From the NCBI GenBank assembly GCA_035636095.1, contig DASPZU010000015.1, positions 1-64,000 of the forward strand: DNA of 64,000 nucleotides, written 5' to 3'. The DNA is from Gp7-AA10 sp035636095 (GTDB taxonomy: Bacteria > Acidobacteriota > Thermoanaerobaculia > Gp7-AA8). Within the stretch, counting starts at the first letter, position 1; every line of letters starts with the position of its first letter. The notes below the pieces were generated by a model, which saw nothing but the letters and a program-made list of their open reading frames with translations, was not told where the DNA came from and did not search any database. Below are positions 24,946 through 34,626 of this stretch, piece by piece. The translations under genes and the position numbers were made by a program.

Positions 24946-25443
24946 ATGTTCGAGCTCAAGCCGTTGTCGAAGGAAGCGATCCCGAAAGCGCTGGAGAGAG
25001 CGGATCGCTATCGACTGCTCAACGAGCCGGGCGAGGCCGAGAGTATCTGCATGGATGTGCTGGCGGCGGAGCCTGAAAATCAACGCGCTCTGGTGACGCT
25101 CATCCTGGCCCTGACGGATCAATTCGGACAGCAACGGTTCAATGTTGGCGACAATCGATGTGACGAATTCATCGCGCGTCTGCACGACAAGTACGAACGC
25201 GTGTACTACGCCGGTGTTGTTTGCGAACGGCGAGCGAAGGCCGCCTACAGCCACCATCAGGGTGGAACGATGGCCTATGAATGGTTTCGCGATGCCATGG
25301 GCTTTTACGAAGAAGCGGAAAAGCTCCGTCCGGCGGGGAACGACGATGCTGTTCTGCGATGGAACACCTGCGCGCGCATTCTTCAGAGCAATCGCGATCT
25401 GCAACCGGCCGAAGAGCAGGGCATCGAGCCCTACCTGGAGTGA
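24946..25443 (+). CDS. TPR-like helical protein
   Basis: A 165-aa soluble protein. MFELKPLSKEAIPKALERAD starts a helical repeat array: ERADRYRLLNEPGEAESICM and DVLAAEPENQRALVTLILAL look like one tetratricopeptide pair, and a second pair follows near residues 105-140 (AYEWFRDAMGFYEEAEKLRP). ATG 24946 is preceded by AAGGAAGG. It probably mediates protein contacts; no enzyme motif is visible. The 3' end overlaps the convergent Rieske gene by 13 bp. Confidence 0.75.
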   Translation: MFELKPLSKEAIPKALERADRYRLLNEPGEAESICMDVLAAEPENQRALVTLILALTDQFGQQRFNVGDNRCDEFIARLHDKYERVYYAGVVCERRAKAAYSHHQGGTMAYEWFRDAMGFYEEAEKLRPAGNDDAVLRWNTCARILQSNRDLQPAEEQGIEPYLE

Positions 25444-26474
25444 GCCAGCCCCATCGCGTCGGCATACAGCCCATGAAAGTGATGTACGCCGTTCTCGCGC
25501 GCGGGCGAATAGCGGCCGGCGTGGTATGTCGGTGACCGCAGGCCGCGCTGCACCGCTTCGCAGATCTCCATGTCTTCGAGCTGGATCTCGTCGCTGAAGG
25601 CGATCGTCTCGTCAATCTGCTTTTTCGCGGAATCGGGATCGCGGAAGTACCACTCGAAAATCGTGAGCGTTCGATCGTGGCCGGCCGGAACGATCAGGTT
25701 CGTCGAGAAGTTGTCGGGATAGACGTTGAGCATCAGGTTCGGAAAAATCCAGAAGTACTCCGCTTCACCGTCGCCTCGAATGCGTTCGGGCCGTTTCAGC
25801 GGCGCATGCTGGATCGAGTAATGGGCGCGCGTCTCGGTGCGGTAATTGGGGTAGTCGATTTCGCGGAACAGCGACGGATGCACGATCGGGATGTGGTAGC
25901 CCTCGAGGTAGTTGTCGACGTAGACCTTCCAGTTGCAGTTGACCGACCACTCCTTCCGCGCAGCCAGCCGGCCTTCGAAGGCATGCCCGGCCAGATCGCC
26001 GAGGAATTCCTGGAGGGACGGAGCATCGGGCGAGAGGTTCACGAACAGCAGCCCGTTCCAGGCGTCGATTCGAAATTTCGGAAGCGCGACCGCCGAACGG
26101 TCCCAGCATTCGATGCCCTCCATCTCCAGCGCCGTCCGCAGAGTTCCGTCGAGCGCGTACGTCCAGCCGTGATAGCCGCACTGCAGCGAAGCGCGTTTTC
26201 CGGAGCCTTTCGCGACCGGACCGGCGCGATGCCGGCAGACATTCGACATGGCGCGCAGTACGTTATCGTCGCCGCGAACGATCAGCAGCGGCTCGTCGGC
26301 AACCGTGGTGGTGAAGTATTGGCCGCGCTCCCGAACTTGCTCCGCGTGTCCGGCCAGTTGCCACGTTCGCGCGAACACGGTTTGATTCTCGGCCGCCAGC
26401 ACCGCCGGATCGTTGTAGAAGGCCGAAGGGATGGTGGACGCGCGGGAGAGTTGCGGCTCGAATCGATAGCTCAT
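25431..26474 (-). CDS. Rieske non-heme iron oxygenase alpha subunit (choline/betaine monooxygenase-like)
   Basis: A 347-aa ring-hydroxylating-type oxygenase. The Rieske [2Fe-2S] site is CRHRAGP with CGYHGW 17 residues on. The mononuclear iron site is DNYLEGYHIPIVHP plus an Asp or Glu in LEDMEICE. The C-terminal core reads YFWIFPNLMLNVYPDNFSTN, which resembles the choline monooxygenase / glycine-betaine demethylase group more than aromatic dioxygenases; that substrate guess is inference. A reductase partner is not visible nearby. The start overlaps the permease stop by 4 nt (26471-26474), so the pair is probably one transcript. Confidence 0.85.
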   Translation of the reverse strand: MSYRFEPQLSRASTIPSAFYNDPAVLAAENQTVFARTWQLAGHAEQVRERGQYFTTTVADEPLLIVRGDDNVLRAMSNVCRHRAGPVAKGSGKRASLQCGYHGWTYALDGTLRTALEMEGIECWDRSAVALPKFRIDAWNGLLFVNLSPDAPSLQEFLGDLAGHAFEGRLAARKEWSVNCNWKVYVDNYLEGYHIPIVHPSLFREIDYPNYRTETRAHYSIQHAPLKRPERIRGDGEAEYFWIFPNLMLNVYPDNFSTNLIVPAGHDRTLTIFEWYFRDPDSAKKQIDETIAFSDEIQLEDMEICEAVQRGLRSPTYHAGRYSPARENGVHHFHGLYADAMGLAHSR

Positions 26475-27787
26475 GGCGCCGTCTGTCGCTGCTTCAACAG
26501 AAGATATACCGGGAAACTGACAGCCAGAACCGCCAGGGCGATCAGACTCTTCCTGGTATCCGACACGATCGCTCCGACCAGAAACGCGACCGACGCTAGC
26601 AGGGCCAGACCGGTGGTGAAAGGATGTCCGATGGCGCGGAAAGGCCTGGAAGCGTCGGGCTCGCGACTGCGGAGTTTGAATAGTGATATAAATGATAGAG
26701 TATAATTAGCTACGAAAAAGAACGATAAAACTGCGATGACCTGATCGAACCGGCCCGACACGATGAAGGCCGTCGCCATCAGGCTGCTGCACAGCAGCGC
26801 GATCTCAGGGGTGCCGCCGGCGTTGACATCCGTCGCGCCGCGCCAGAAAAGACCGTCGCGGCTCATCGCAAACAGCACCCGTGGCGCCATCAAGACATTC
26901 GAGTTCACCGCGCTGATCATCGCTGCGATCGTCAACCAGCGCAGAACATTGTCGGCCAGCGGGCCAAAGAGATGCTGTACCACCACACCGGCCGCCAGCG
27001 GTTCGCCGGCCAGCGTCGGCAGCGGCACGACGCGGAGAAAAGCGACGTTCAACAGCAGATAGATCGCCGTGACGGCCAGCAAACCGCCGAACGTTGCGCG
27101 CGGAATGTTGCGCTGGGACTCCTTCACCTCTTCGGAAAAGTAAATGACCGCCGACCAGCCATCGTAGGTGTAGATCACTGCCTGCAGCGCCAGGATGAAC
27201 GCCAGAAAGAGCGATCCCTCCGTCTCGATCTCCATGCTGCTGACGGCCGGATTGCGGCTGCCGAGGATGAAGCACGCGCTGATCAGAAACAAAAAAGCGG
27301 TGCCCTTGAGAAAGCTCGTGACGTCCTGCGACCACCCGCCCCACCGCACGCCCAGCCACTGCACCAGCGTGAGCACCGCGATCAGCGCGATCGCGACGAC
27401 CTCCACCGCACGCAAATGCTTGACGTGGAGGATGGCGTATTCGCCCACCACCATCGAGACGGCCGCCATCGTTCCGCAGGTCGAGATCCAATCGCTCCAA
27501 CCGACCACGAATCCCGCGTAGTCGCCCAGGGCGTGGCGCACGAAAACATATTGCCCGCCTGATTTGGGGAGCATCGTGCCGAGCTCCGAGAGCGCGTTGG
27601 CGCCCAGCAGCGCGTAGATCGCGCCGATGATCCAGACCGAGATGAACGGCCAGAACGTCGGCAGACGCGCGGCGATCTCGCCCGGCGTCCGGAAAATCCC
27701 GGCGCCGATCGTGTTGCCGACGATCACGGCCAGACCAAACGTCAGACCGAGGACGCGGAGCAGAGGACGACGTGCCGGACCCAGCAC
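26471..27787 (-). CDS. APC-superfamily amino-acid permease
   Basis: A 438-aa inner-membrane transporter with about 12 helices. GLAVIVGNTIGAGIFRTPGE is the substrate-binding helix-1 break typical of the family, and ALSELGTMLPKSGGQYVFVR lies in helix 2-3. The GTG start at 27787 gives MLGPARRPLLRVLGL. It probably supplies the substrate of the coupled Rieske oxygenase, with a 4-nt overlap. Oddity: codons covering VLSFFFVANYTLSFISLF (26675-26732) are only about 24 percent GC, unlike the rest of the gene. Confidence 0.87.
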   Translation of the reverse strand: MLGPARRPLLRVLGLTFGLAVIVGNTIGAGIFRTPGEIAARLPTFWPFISVWIIGAIYALLGANALSELGTMLPKSGGQYVFVRHALGDYAGFVVGWSDWISTCGTMAAVSMVVGEYAILHVKHLRAVEVVAIALIAVLTLVQWLGVRWGGWSQDVTSFLKGTAFLFLISACFILGSRNPAVSSMEIETEGSLFLAFILALQAVIYTYDGWSAVIYFSEEVKESQRNIPRATFGGLLAVTAIYLLLNVAFLRVVPLPTLAGEPLAAGVVVQHLFGPLADNVLRWLTIAAMISAVNSNVLMAPRVLFAMSRDGLFWRGATDVNAGGTPEIALLCSSLMATAFIVSGRFDQVIAVLSFFFVANYTLSFISLFKLRSREPDASRPFRAIGHPFTTGLALLASVAFLVGAIVSDTRKSLIALAVLAVSFPVYLLLKQRQTAP

Positions 27788-27801
27788 CTACACAGTGTAA
27801 A

Positions 27802-27822
27802 GGACTGGGGACTGAGGACTGA
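27802..27822. repeat. Three tandem heptamers (GGACTGA)
   Basis: GGACTGG, GGACTGA, GGACTGA, followed by GAGTCAG that runs into the stop codon of the DUF4097 gene. The unit differs by one base from the reverse complement of the GAGTCCT-type unit at 10881 and 47745. Confidence 0.85.
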
Positions 27823-27825
27823 GAG

Positions 27826-28701
27826 TCAGTCGTCGCTCTCGCGAACCGAAACCGGCCCGTTGACCGTCGACATGCGTACGACAGTTGGTCCCGAGCCGAG
27901 CTCGATTTTGCGATTGTCCTCATCGTCCCACGTGCGTCGCGCCTCCCGACACGCGGCCGCGCGGCACGATACCGGACCGTGACCGTCCGATTCGACCACC
28001 ACGCCCGATCGGAATCCCGCCGGGATTCGGAGGGATGCCGGACCGTTCTGCGTGTGCGCCTCGATGCTGCCGTCCCAAGTCGTGCCGCGCAGCCTGACCG
28101 AAACCGGACCATTCTCTGCGTTCAGCTTCATTGTGCCCGATCCGCCGTCGAGCGAGACCGGGCCGTTCTCGGTCTCGAGATGCATCGTTCCGCTCGATTC
28201 TTTGGCGCAGATGGGACCGTTGGTGGCGTTCGCGGTAACCGTGCCGTTGACGCTCCGGAGCGATATCGGTCCGTTGTATGTTCTCAGATCAAGGGACGCA
28301 CCGCGCGGCGCGCGCACGATGAAAAAGACAGTCCATTCGCCGCCGCCGGGACCGTCGGCGGTCACCTCATTTCCACTGACTCGAGTTCGTATCTGACTGA
28401 GATCCTCGTCATACCAGGCTGCCTTGCAGGCCGTCACTTCGTAACCCGACGACCCTCCTATCACGTAGACCCCGCCATTCTGCGGCGCGCGGATGCTGAG
28501 CGACCGTGGCGAGCCGACCGGAACGCTCTCTTCGGCTCGAAGTGCCGGCCGATCATTGAAGGTGACGCGTACCGCGCCGCAATTGCTCACCAGATCATCG
28601 TCATCGATGGACATCGACATTCCGTGATGGCCGTGGCGGCCTGACGCCGAGAGGGTCGTGGCTACCGCGAAAAGGGAGAGCGCGAGGAGAGTTCTCCGCA
28701 T
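27826..28701 (-). CDS. DUF4097-like secreted beta-helix protein
   Basis: A 291-aa exported protein: signal peptide MRRTLLALSLFAVATTLSAS, then a His/Asp-rich stretch (GRHGHHGMSMSIDDDD) that might bind metal. From about residue 140 there are short repeats with an NGP core (TYNGPISLRS, TNGPICAKE, ENGPVSLDG, ENGPVSVRL, QNGPASLRI, VNGPVSVRE) typical of DUF4097/adhesin-like beta-helices. The ribosome binding site is GGAGGT, 8 nt from ATG. Function unknown; it is probably periplasmic or surface-exposed. Confidence 0.8.
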   Translation of the reverse strand: MRRTLLALSLFAVATTLSASGRHGHHGMSMSIDDDDLVSNCGAVRVTFNDRPALRAEESVPVGSPRSLSIRAPQNGGVYVIGGSSGYEVTACKAAWYDEDLSQIRTRVSGNEVTADGPGGGEWTVFFIVRAPRGASLDLRTYNGPISLRSVNGTVTANATNGPICAKESSGTMHLETENGPVSLDGGSGTMKLNAENGPVSVRLRGTTWDGSIEAHTQNGPASLRIPAGFRSGVVVESDGHGPVSCRAAACREARRTWDDEDNRKIELGSGPTVVRMSTVNGPVSVRESDD

Positions 28702-28760
28702 GACAGTTACCTCCGTTCGTACCTATGGACGGAACAGCGCCATGAAAGTTAGCATCACCC

Positions 28761-29561
28761 ATGCAAATCGTTCTTCTCACCATCCTCCTCGCCACTCCGG
28801 TGCAAACGTGGTACGGGCATTACGAGCGCGGACTGCGACTCGTCCAGGAAGGCCAACCGGTAGCGGCGCGCTCGGAGCTCGAGGCCGCTTATTCGCTTCG
28901 CGGCAAGGAACAGCTTCAGGCAGCGACGCGCCCTCAGGAGTACATCGACTATCTGCCCCATCTGTATCTGGCGATTGCCAATCAGATGGCGGGAGACATC
29001 GAGAGCGCGCGCAAGCACCTCACGCAGGCCGAGGATAGCGGAGTGGCCGCGAAGAGCGAGGTCGGCCGCCCGCTGCTGATCGCGTATCAACTCCTGCTTC
29101 GTGGAGACGCAACCGGGAAGTACAGCCGTCCGGCCTATGCCGTGTACACCGCCAGGCCGCCGGTGATCAGCGATGCCGAATTCAAGCAATTGCGGCAGGA
29201 CGTGATGACGAAATGCAACATACCGCCTGATTCGAAGCACGCTCCGTGGTACGCGCGGTACGAATTGGGTCTCGAGCTCGAACGCAAAGGCGACTACTCC
29301 CGCGCCCTCGGCGAACTGATCGAGGCGGTGGCGCTGCGACCGAATCCGCAACAACGCGCGCGGATGTACGGCATGTGGCTGATCGATTACTACCCGTACT
29401 TCCACATCGCGCGATCGCACGTACGGCTGGAGAACTGGCAATGCGCGAAGAACGCGCTCGACATCTCGCAAAAAGTCAACGAGATCCCGCCCGCCGCCCC
29501 TGAATTTGCCGAGTTCCTGGCGTTACAACAGGAGACCGCGAAGAAGCTCGCGGAGAAGTAA
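28761..29561 (+). CDS. TPR-repeat protein, probably exported
   Basis: A 266-aa protein with a short N-terminal hydrophobic segment (MQIVLLTILLATPVQT) that may be a signal peptide. Helical repeats follow: YERGLRLVQEGQPVAARSEL, then a pair near 70-92 (LYLAIANQMAGDIESARKHL), then RYELGLELERKGDYSRALGE and a last pair near 215-245. No catalytic motif is visible. It is divergent from the DUF4097 gene (59 bp gap) and convergent with the OmpA gene. The stop is followed at once by the hairpin at 29567-29636. Confidence 0.75.
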   Translation: MQIVLLTILLATPVQTWYGHYERGLRLVQEGQPVAARSELEAAYSLRGKEQLQAATRPQEYIDYLPHLYLAIANQMAGDIESARKHLTQAEDSGVAAKSEVGRPLLIAYQLLLRGDATGKYSRPAYAVYTARPPVISDAEFKQLRQDVMTKCNIPPDSKHAPWYARYELGLELERKGDYSRALGELIEAVALRPNPQQRARMYGMWLIDYYPYFHIARSHVRLENWQCAKNALDISQKVNEIPPAAPEFAEFLALQQETAKKLAEK

Positions 29562-29566
29562 GTTTG

Positions 29567-29636
29567 GTAAGGCCGGTAAGGCGGGTAAGTAGGGTGGTAG
29601 CCCCGTCTTACCGGCCTTACGTCCTTACTGTCCTTA
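29567..29636. repeat. Convergent-gene hairpin built from GGTAAG words
   Basis: Left arm has GGTAAGGCC, GGTAAGGCG, GGTAAGTAG. The right arm carries CTTACCGGCCTTAC, then GTCCTTACT and GTCCTTAC. A 14-bp stem forms across the GTAAGGCCGGTAAG core. It fills the gap between the stop codons at 29561 and 29634, so it may act as a two-way terminator. Confidence 0.75.
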
Positions 29637-31517
29637 CATCGTAATGACCAGCTCCACGCGCCGATTCTGACTTCGTCCCGAAACGGTCTTGTTGCTCGAG
29701 ACCGGATCGGCCTCGCCTTTTCCGGTCGCGGTGATGTGATCCTCGGGGATGCCGAGGGAAACCAGATAGTCGCGGACGGCCTGTGCGCGCTTTTCTGAGA
29801 TCGTCATGTTCTTCTCAGCTTTTCCGACGTTGTCGGTGTGTCCTTCGACCGACACGCGAATGTTCTCATTCGCTTTGAGCTGATTCGCGATTCTCTGAAG
29901 CGTTTTCTTCGCGCTGGGCTTCAACGTCGTCTTACCGGGATCGAATGAAACGCTGGGCAGCGTCACGACGAGTCCGCGCGATTCGTTCTTCGTCGCGGCG
30001 ATGGCCGCAAGATGTTGTTGCAACCGGAGCTGTTGCGCTTCAGCGTCACGGCGCGCGAGCTCCTCACGAGTACGCGCAAGCTCGGCCTGCGCTGACTGCG
30101 CGGCCTGACGCGATTTCTCCGCGTCGTACGCGCTCGCCTGCGCCTGCTGCGTCAGTTGCTGCTGCTGCGCTGAGGCTTGCTGCTGCGCCGCCTGCAACTG
30201 TTGTTGCGCTTGTGCCGCTTGCGACTGCGCGGCCTCGGCAGCCCGTGCCTGCTGCTGTGCCTGGGCTTGTGCCTGCTCGATCTGAGCGCGCAGCGCTTGC
30301 GCCTGCGCTTCGAGCTGCTGCCGCTGTTGCTGCGCCGCCATGATGGCAGCTTCGTGCCGCCGCTCAATCTCGCCGCGGGCGGTGACATCCAACTGCAGCT
30401 CGCGCTGATACTGATCGAGCTGCGCTTGACGCTGTGTCAAATCGGCCTGCTGATTCGCGTCGGTTCGAGCGGTGGTGATGTCCGCCGACAGTGCCTGGGC
30501 ATCGAGTTTTTCGCGCTCCTGCACCGTTCGCAACGCGATCTCCGCATCTTCAACCTGACGGCGCAGACGATCGAGATCGGCGGAATTGCCGTTGACCGCG
30601 GCGGATTCGTACTGACGCATCGCCGCATCGAGTTTCGTCTCGGCGTCGAGACGGGCAGCGCGATCGCTTTCGATGCGCGTCTGCATCGCGCGACGCGTCT
30701 CATCGACTTGCGCCCGCAACCGCTCCAGCTCCTCGGCCTGCATCTGACGGTTGGCCTGCTCGGCCGCCAGTTGCCGCTGCAGCTCCGCCGTCCGGCGTTC
30801 GACTTCTTCGCGCTGCGCGCGCTCCTGATTCGCCTGCTGTTCGCTGTAGGTTTGGGCCAGACGCGTCCGCTGCAGTTGAACGTCGGGCAGAGAGCGACTC
30901 GCCTCGTTGAAGCGCGCCATGTAGTACGCACGGCGCGCGATCATCTCCCCGATGTAGGCCTGATAATCGGCCACGTCGGAATTGCTCGACGCGCGGCGCG
31001 CGCTCGCGACATAGGACTCGGCCGTCTTCAGATCGTTGTCCGCCACCAGCCGTTCGGCGCCGGCAGCGCGGGCCTGATCGATGGCCGCCTGCGCGGCAGC
31101 GATGCGCTCACTGGTGGGCCCGCCGCGCCGGTAATCGATGTTCGGATCTTCAGTCATGAGACTGACGTTCGACGCTCCGCCGAAACGACGGATGTCGATC
31201 TGAAGATTGGCGATGGTGGCATTGGTGGCAAGCCATCGGGCTTTGGCTCGTGCGGCCTCAGCGGCGAAGATCGCCTCTCGCGCGCGCATCTCGGCTTGCG
31301 CCTGCATCGACGACTTCGATGAATTGATGTTGTCCTGCGCGAAGCGGATGCGGTAAGCCGCATCGTCGTACAGACTCCTGGCGTAGATTTGCGCACCGGC
31401 CGCGTCTGCCAGCGTGAGCGCTTGCTGAGCCTGGCTGATGATTGCGACGTTCTGTTGTGCCGCCAGTGGGAGCGCCACCAGCCCGACGGCCACAACCCAT
31501 CGGATGATTCGTTGCAT
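29634..31517 (-). CDS. OmpA-family peptidoglycan-binding protein with long coiled coil
   Basis: A 627-aa envelope protein. Signal peptide MQRIIRWVVAVGLVALPLAAQ; DUF4398-like helical region at about 25-190; a long Gln/Ala/Glu-rich coiled coil at about 200-500; and a C-terminal OmpA domain at about 505-627 with VEGHTDNVG, SEKRAQAVRDYLVSLGI and GRSQNRRVELVI. The OmpA domain would hold peptidoglycan while the coiled coil spans the periplasm. The start is supported by GAGGAGG upstream of ATG. Confidence 0.9.
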   Translation of the reverse strand: MQRIIRWVVAVGLVALPLAAQQNVAIISQAQQALTLADAAGAQIYARSLYDDAAYRIRFAQDNINSSKSSMQAQAEMRAREAIFAAEAARAKARWLATNATIANLQIDIRRFGGASNVSLMTEDPNIDYRRGGPTSERIAAAQAAIDQARAAGAERLVADNDLKTAESYVASARRASSNSDVADYQAYIGEMIARRAYYMARFNEASRSLPDVQLQRTRLAQTYSEQQANQERAQREEVERRTAELQRQLAAEQANRQMQAEELERLRAQVDETRRAMQTRIESDRAARLDAETKLDAAMRQYESAAVNGNSADLDRLRRQVEDAEIALRTVQEREKLDAQALSADITTARTDANQQADLTQRQAQLDQYQRELQLDVTARGEIERRHEAAIMAAQQQRQQLEAQAQALRAQIEQAQAQAQQQARAAEAAQSQAAQAQQQLQAAQQQASAQQQQLTQQAQASAYDAEKSRQAAQSAQAELARTREELARRDAEAQQLRLQQHLAAIAATKNESRGLVVTLPSVSFDPGKTTLKPSAKKTLQRIANQLKANENIRVSVEGHTDNVGKAEKNMTISEKRAQAVRDYLVSLGIPEDHITATGKGEADPVSSNKTVSGRSQNRRVELVITM

Positions 31518-31577
31518 ATGACCTCCTCAGAGCCTGCGAGGAAGCGTTGCAAGAGGGGTGCTAATGCACGCGTGACG

Positions 31578-33122
31578 CTACGACGCCGGCGTTTCGCGAG
31601 TCCCTGACGTGTACGCGCCGCCCGCGCCGTGCTCGGCGATCTCCTTGGCGAGATTCACCGACATCACACTGTGCTTGCGGCCGTAGCTGAAATAGATCAC
31701 CAGGCCGATTCCCATCCACAGGAAAAGGCGCCACCAGTTCTCCCACGGCAGCGAGAACATCAGCATCAGGCAGCAGAGCACGCCCATGATCGGGACGAAC
31801 GGCACCCACGGGCAGCGGAACGGCCGCTCCGCATTCGGATACTTCTTGCGCATGATGAGGACTGCGGTGCACACGATCGCGAATGCGAACAGAGTCCCGA
31901 TGTTGGTGAGCAGCAGCAGGAATTCGAGCGGCAAGAAGCCAGCGGCGAGAACGACGCCGGAGCCAATCAGAATCGTGGACTTCCATGGCGTTCGGAACTT
32001 CGGGTGGACGTCGCCGAAGAATTTACGCGACACGAGTCCGTCGCGCGCCATCGCCAAAAAGACGCGTGGACCGGACAACATCATGACGAGCATCACTGAG
32101 GTGATGCCGGCGGCGCCGGCAACGGCGATGAGGCCTTCCGCCCACCCGATCCCTTTCTGCTTGAAGGCCAGGCTGACCGGCGCGTTGATGTCGAGCGTGT
32201 CGTACTTCACCATGCCGGTGAGCACGGCCACCACCGCGATGTAGAGGACCGTGCAGACGATGAGCGACGTCACGATGCCGATCGGCACGTCGCGCTGCGG
32301 GTTGCGCGCCTCCTCGGTGTGCGTCGACACGGAGTCGAAGCCGATGTACGCGAAAAAGATGATGGCCGCACCGGCTAACATCCCCACCGGTTGTCCTCCG
32401 GCGTTTTGTTGTCCCGCGATTGGATGGCCGAAGAAGTTGAGCCCCGTCCAGCCGTACGGCGCGAAGGGATGCCAGTTGGCCGGATCGATGTAGAAAGCAC
32501 CGACCACGATGACGAAGATGACCGCCGCGACTTTGATGGCGACCATGATCGCGTTGAAGGACGCGCTCTCCTGAATTCCCTTTACCAGGATCATCGTGAT
32601 GATGGTGACGATCACGATGGCAGGGAGATTCATCAGTGAACCGGTGCTTTCGAGGTGACCCTGGACAAATCGCCAGGGACTGAGCTGCAACGTCTTTGGA
32701 AGAACGATTCCCACCTTGGCCAGGACGTTCTGAAAGTAGCCCGACCAGCCGGTGGCGACGGTGGCGCTGCCGACGGCGTATTCGAGGACGAGATCCCAGC
32801 CGATGATCCAGGCGAACAGCTCGCCCATGGTCGCGTAGGCGTACGTGTACGCCGAGCCGGCCACCGGAACCATCGATGCGAACTCCGCGTAGCAGAGCGC
32901 CGCGAAGACGCAGGTGATGCCGGCCACGGTGTACGAGAGCATCAGCGCAGGGCCGCCGACGTTGTGCGCGGCGGCGCCGGTGGCGACGAAGATTCCGGCG
33001 CCGATGATCGCGCCAATGCCGAGCGATGTCAGCTGAATCGGACCGAGGATGCGGCGGAGCCGGTGCTCCCCCTTCATTTCCTCGAGCAACAGCTCGAGGG
33101 GCTTGCGGTCAAAGAGACCCAT
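31578..33122 (-). CDS. Cationic amino-acid transporter-type APC permease
   Basis: A 514-aa inner-membrane transporter with about 12-14 helices. LTSLGIGAIIGAGIFVATGA is the helix-1 signature, and FASMVPVAGSAYTYAYATMG and WDLVLEYAVGSATVATGWSG match the CAT/YfnA subgroup. GLVSRKFFGDVHPKFRTPWK is the conserved cytoplasmic loop. It is probably an amino-acid uptake carrier. It lies 32 bp downstream of the branched-chain ABC operon on the same strand. Confidence 0.88.
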   Translation of the reverse strand: MGLFDRKPLELLLEEMKGEHRLRRILGPIQLTSLGIGAIIGAGIFVATGAAAHNVGGPALMLSYTVAGITCVFAALCYAEFASMVPVAGSAYTYAYATMGELFAWIIGWDLVLEYAVGSATVATGWSGYFQNVLAKVGIVLPKTLQLSPWRFVQGHLESTGSLMNLPAIVIVTIITMILVKGIQESASFNAIMVAIKVAAVIFVIVVGAFYIDPANWHPFAPYGWTGLNFFGHPIAGQQNAGGQPVGMLAGAAIIFFAYIGFDSVSTHTEEARNPQRDVPIGIVTSLIVCTVLYIAVVAVLTGMVKYDTLDINAPVSLAFKQKGIGWAEGLIAVAGAAGITSVMLVMMLSGPRVFLAMARDGLVSRKFFGDVHPKFRTPWKSTILIGSGVVLAAGFLPLEFLLLLTNIGTLFAFAIVCTAVLIMRKKYPNAERPFRCPWVPFVPIMGVLCCLMLMFSLPWENWWRLFLWMGIGLVIYFSYGRKHSVMSVNLAKEIAEHGAGGAYTSGTRETPAS

Positions 33123-33154
33123 CGTCGTTTCGTCCTTTCGGGCGGCATCTTACA

Positions 33155-33855
<701 letters not shown>

Positions 33856-33859
<4 letters not shown>

Positions 33860-34626
33860 GCTTCCACCGGCTCGCCGAGGTAGGCCTCGATCACCACGGG
33901 ATTGGCGCGGACCTCGGCCGGCGTGCCGTGCGCGATGGTCTTGCCGAAGTTGAGGACCACGATGCGCTCGCAGATGCCCATCACCAGTTCCATGTTATGT
34001 TCGATAAGTAATATCGTGACATTAAATCGATCGCGTATTTCGTGTATCTTTTCCATCAGCGCGATCGTTTCGCCGGTGTTCAGCCCCGCCGCCGGCTCGT
34101 CGAGCAGCAGCAGCTTCGGACGGGCGGCCAGTGCCCGCGCGATCTCGAGCCGCCGCTGATCGCCATAGGGCAGATTCCTGGAATCGTCGCGCGCGCGCCG
34201 ATCCAGATTGAAGATGCGGAGCAGCTCGATGGCCTCGGCTTCCGCCGCCTCTTCCGCCTGACGGAAGCGCGTGGTGTGCAGGACCGCGGAAGTGCCGGAG
34301 TACTGGTAGTGGATGTGGCCGCCGATCTTGACGTTGTCGAGGACCGTCAGCTCTTTGAAGAGGCGGATGTTTTGAAACGTGCGCGCCACGCCCAGCGCGG
34401 TGATCTGGAATGGCTTGAGTCCAAGCGTCGACTTTCCCTCGAAGAAAACCTCTCCCTCGCTCGGTTGATACTCGCCGGTCAGGATGTTGAAGACGGTGGT
34501 CTTACCCGCGCCGTTCGGTCCGATCAATCCGACCAGCTCGTGCGGCTCGATGGCAAGATTGAAATCGGCGACGGCGGTCAGGCCGCCAAACCGGATGGTG
34601 ACGTGTTTAGTTTCGAGAAGCGGCAT
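33856..34626 (-). CDS. livG: Branched-chain amino-acid ABC transporter ATPase LivG
   Basis: A 256-aa cytoplasmic ATPase. Walker A GPNGAGKTTVFN, then GVARTFQNIRLFKELTVLDN (LivG-type Q-loop). The signature is YGDQRRLEIARAL in the usual divergent form, Walker B LLLDEPAAGLN, and switch LIEHNMELVMG. The gene overlaps livM by 20 nt. Oddity: the codons for the segment from the MEKIHEIRDRFNVT region to IEHNM (33991-34057) are about 34 percent GC with many A/T-ending codons in an otherwise GC-rich gene. Confidence 0.93.

Noticed and set aside
30177..31322. Long plus-strand open frame of 381 codons opposite the OmpA/coiled-coil gene
   Set aside because: It is Leu/Arg-rich and arises as the antisense of Gln/Ala codons of the coiled coil; the minus-strand product has signal peptide, coiled coil and OmpA domain.
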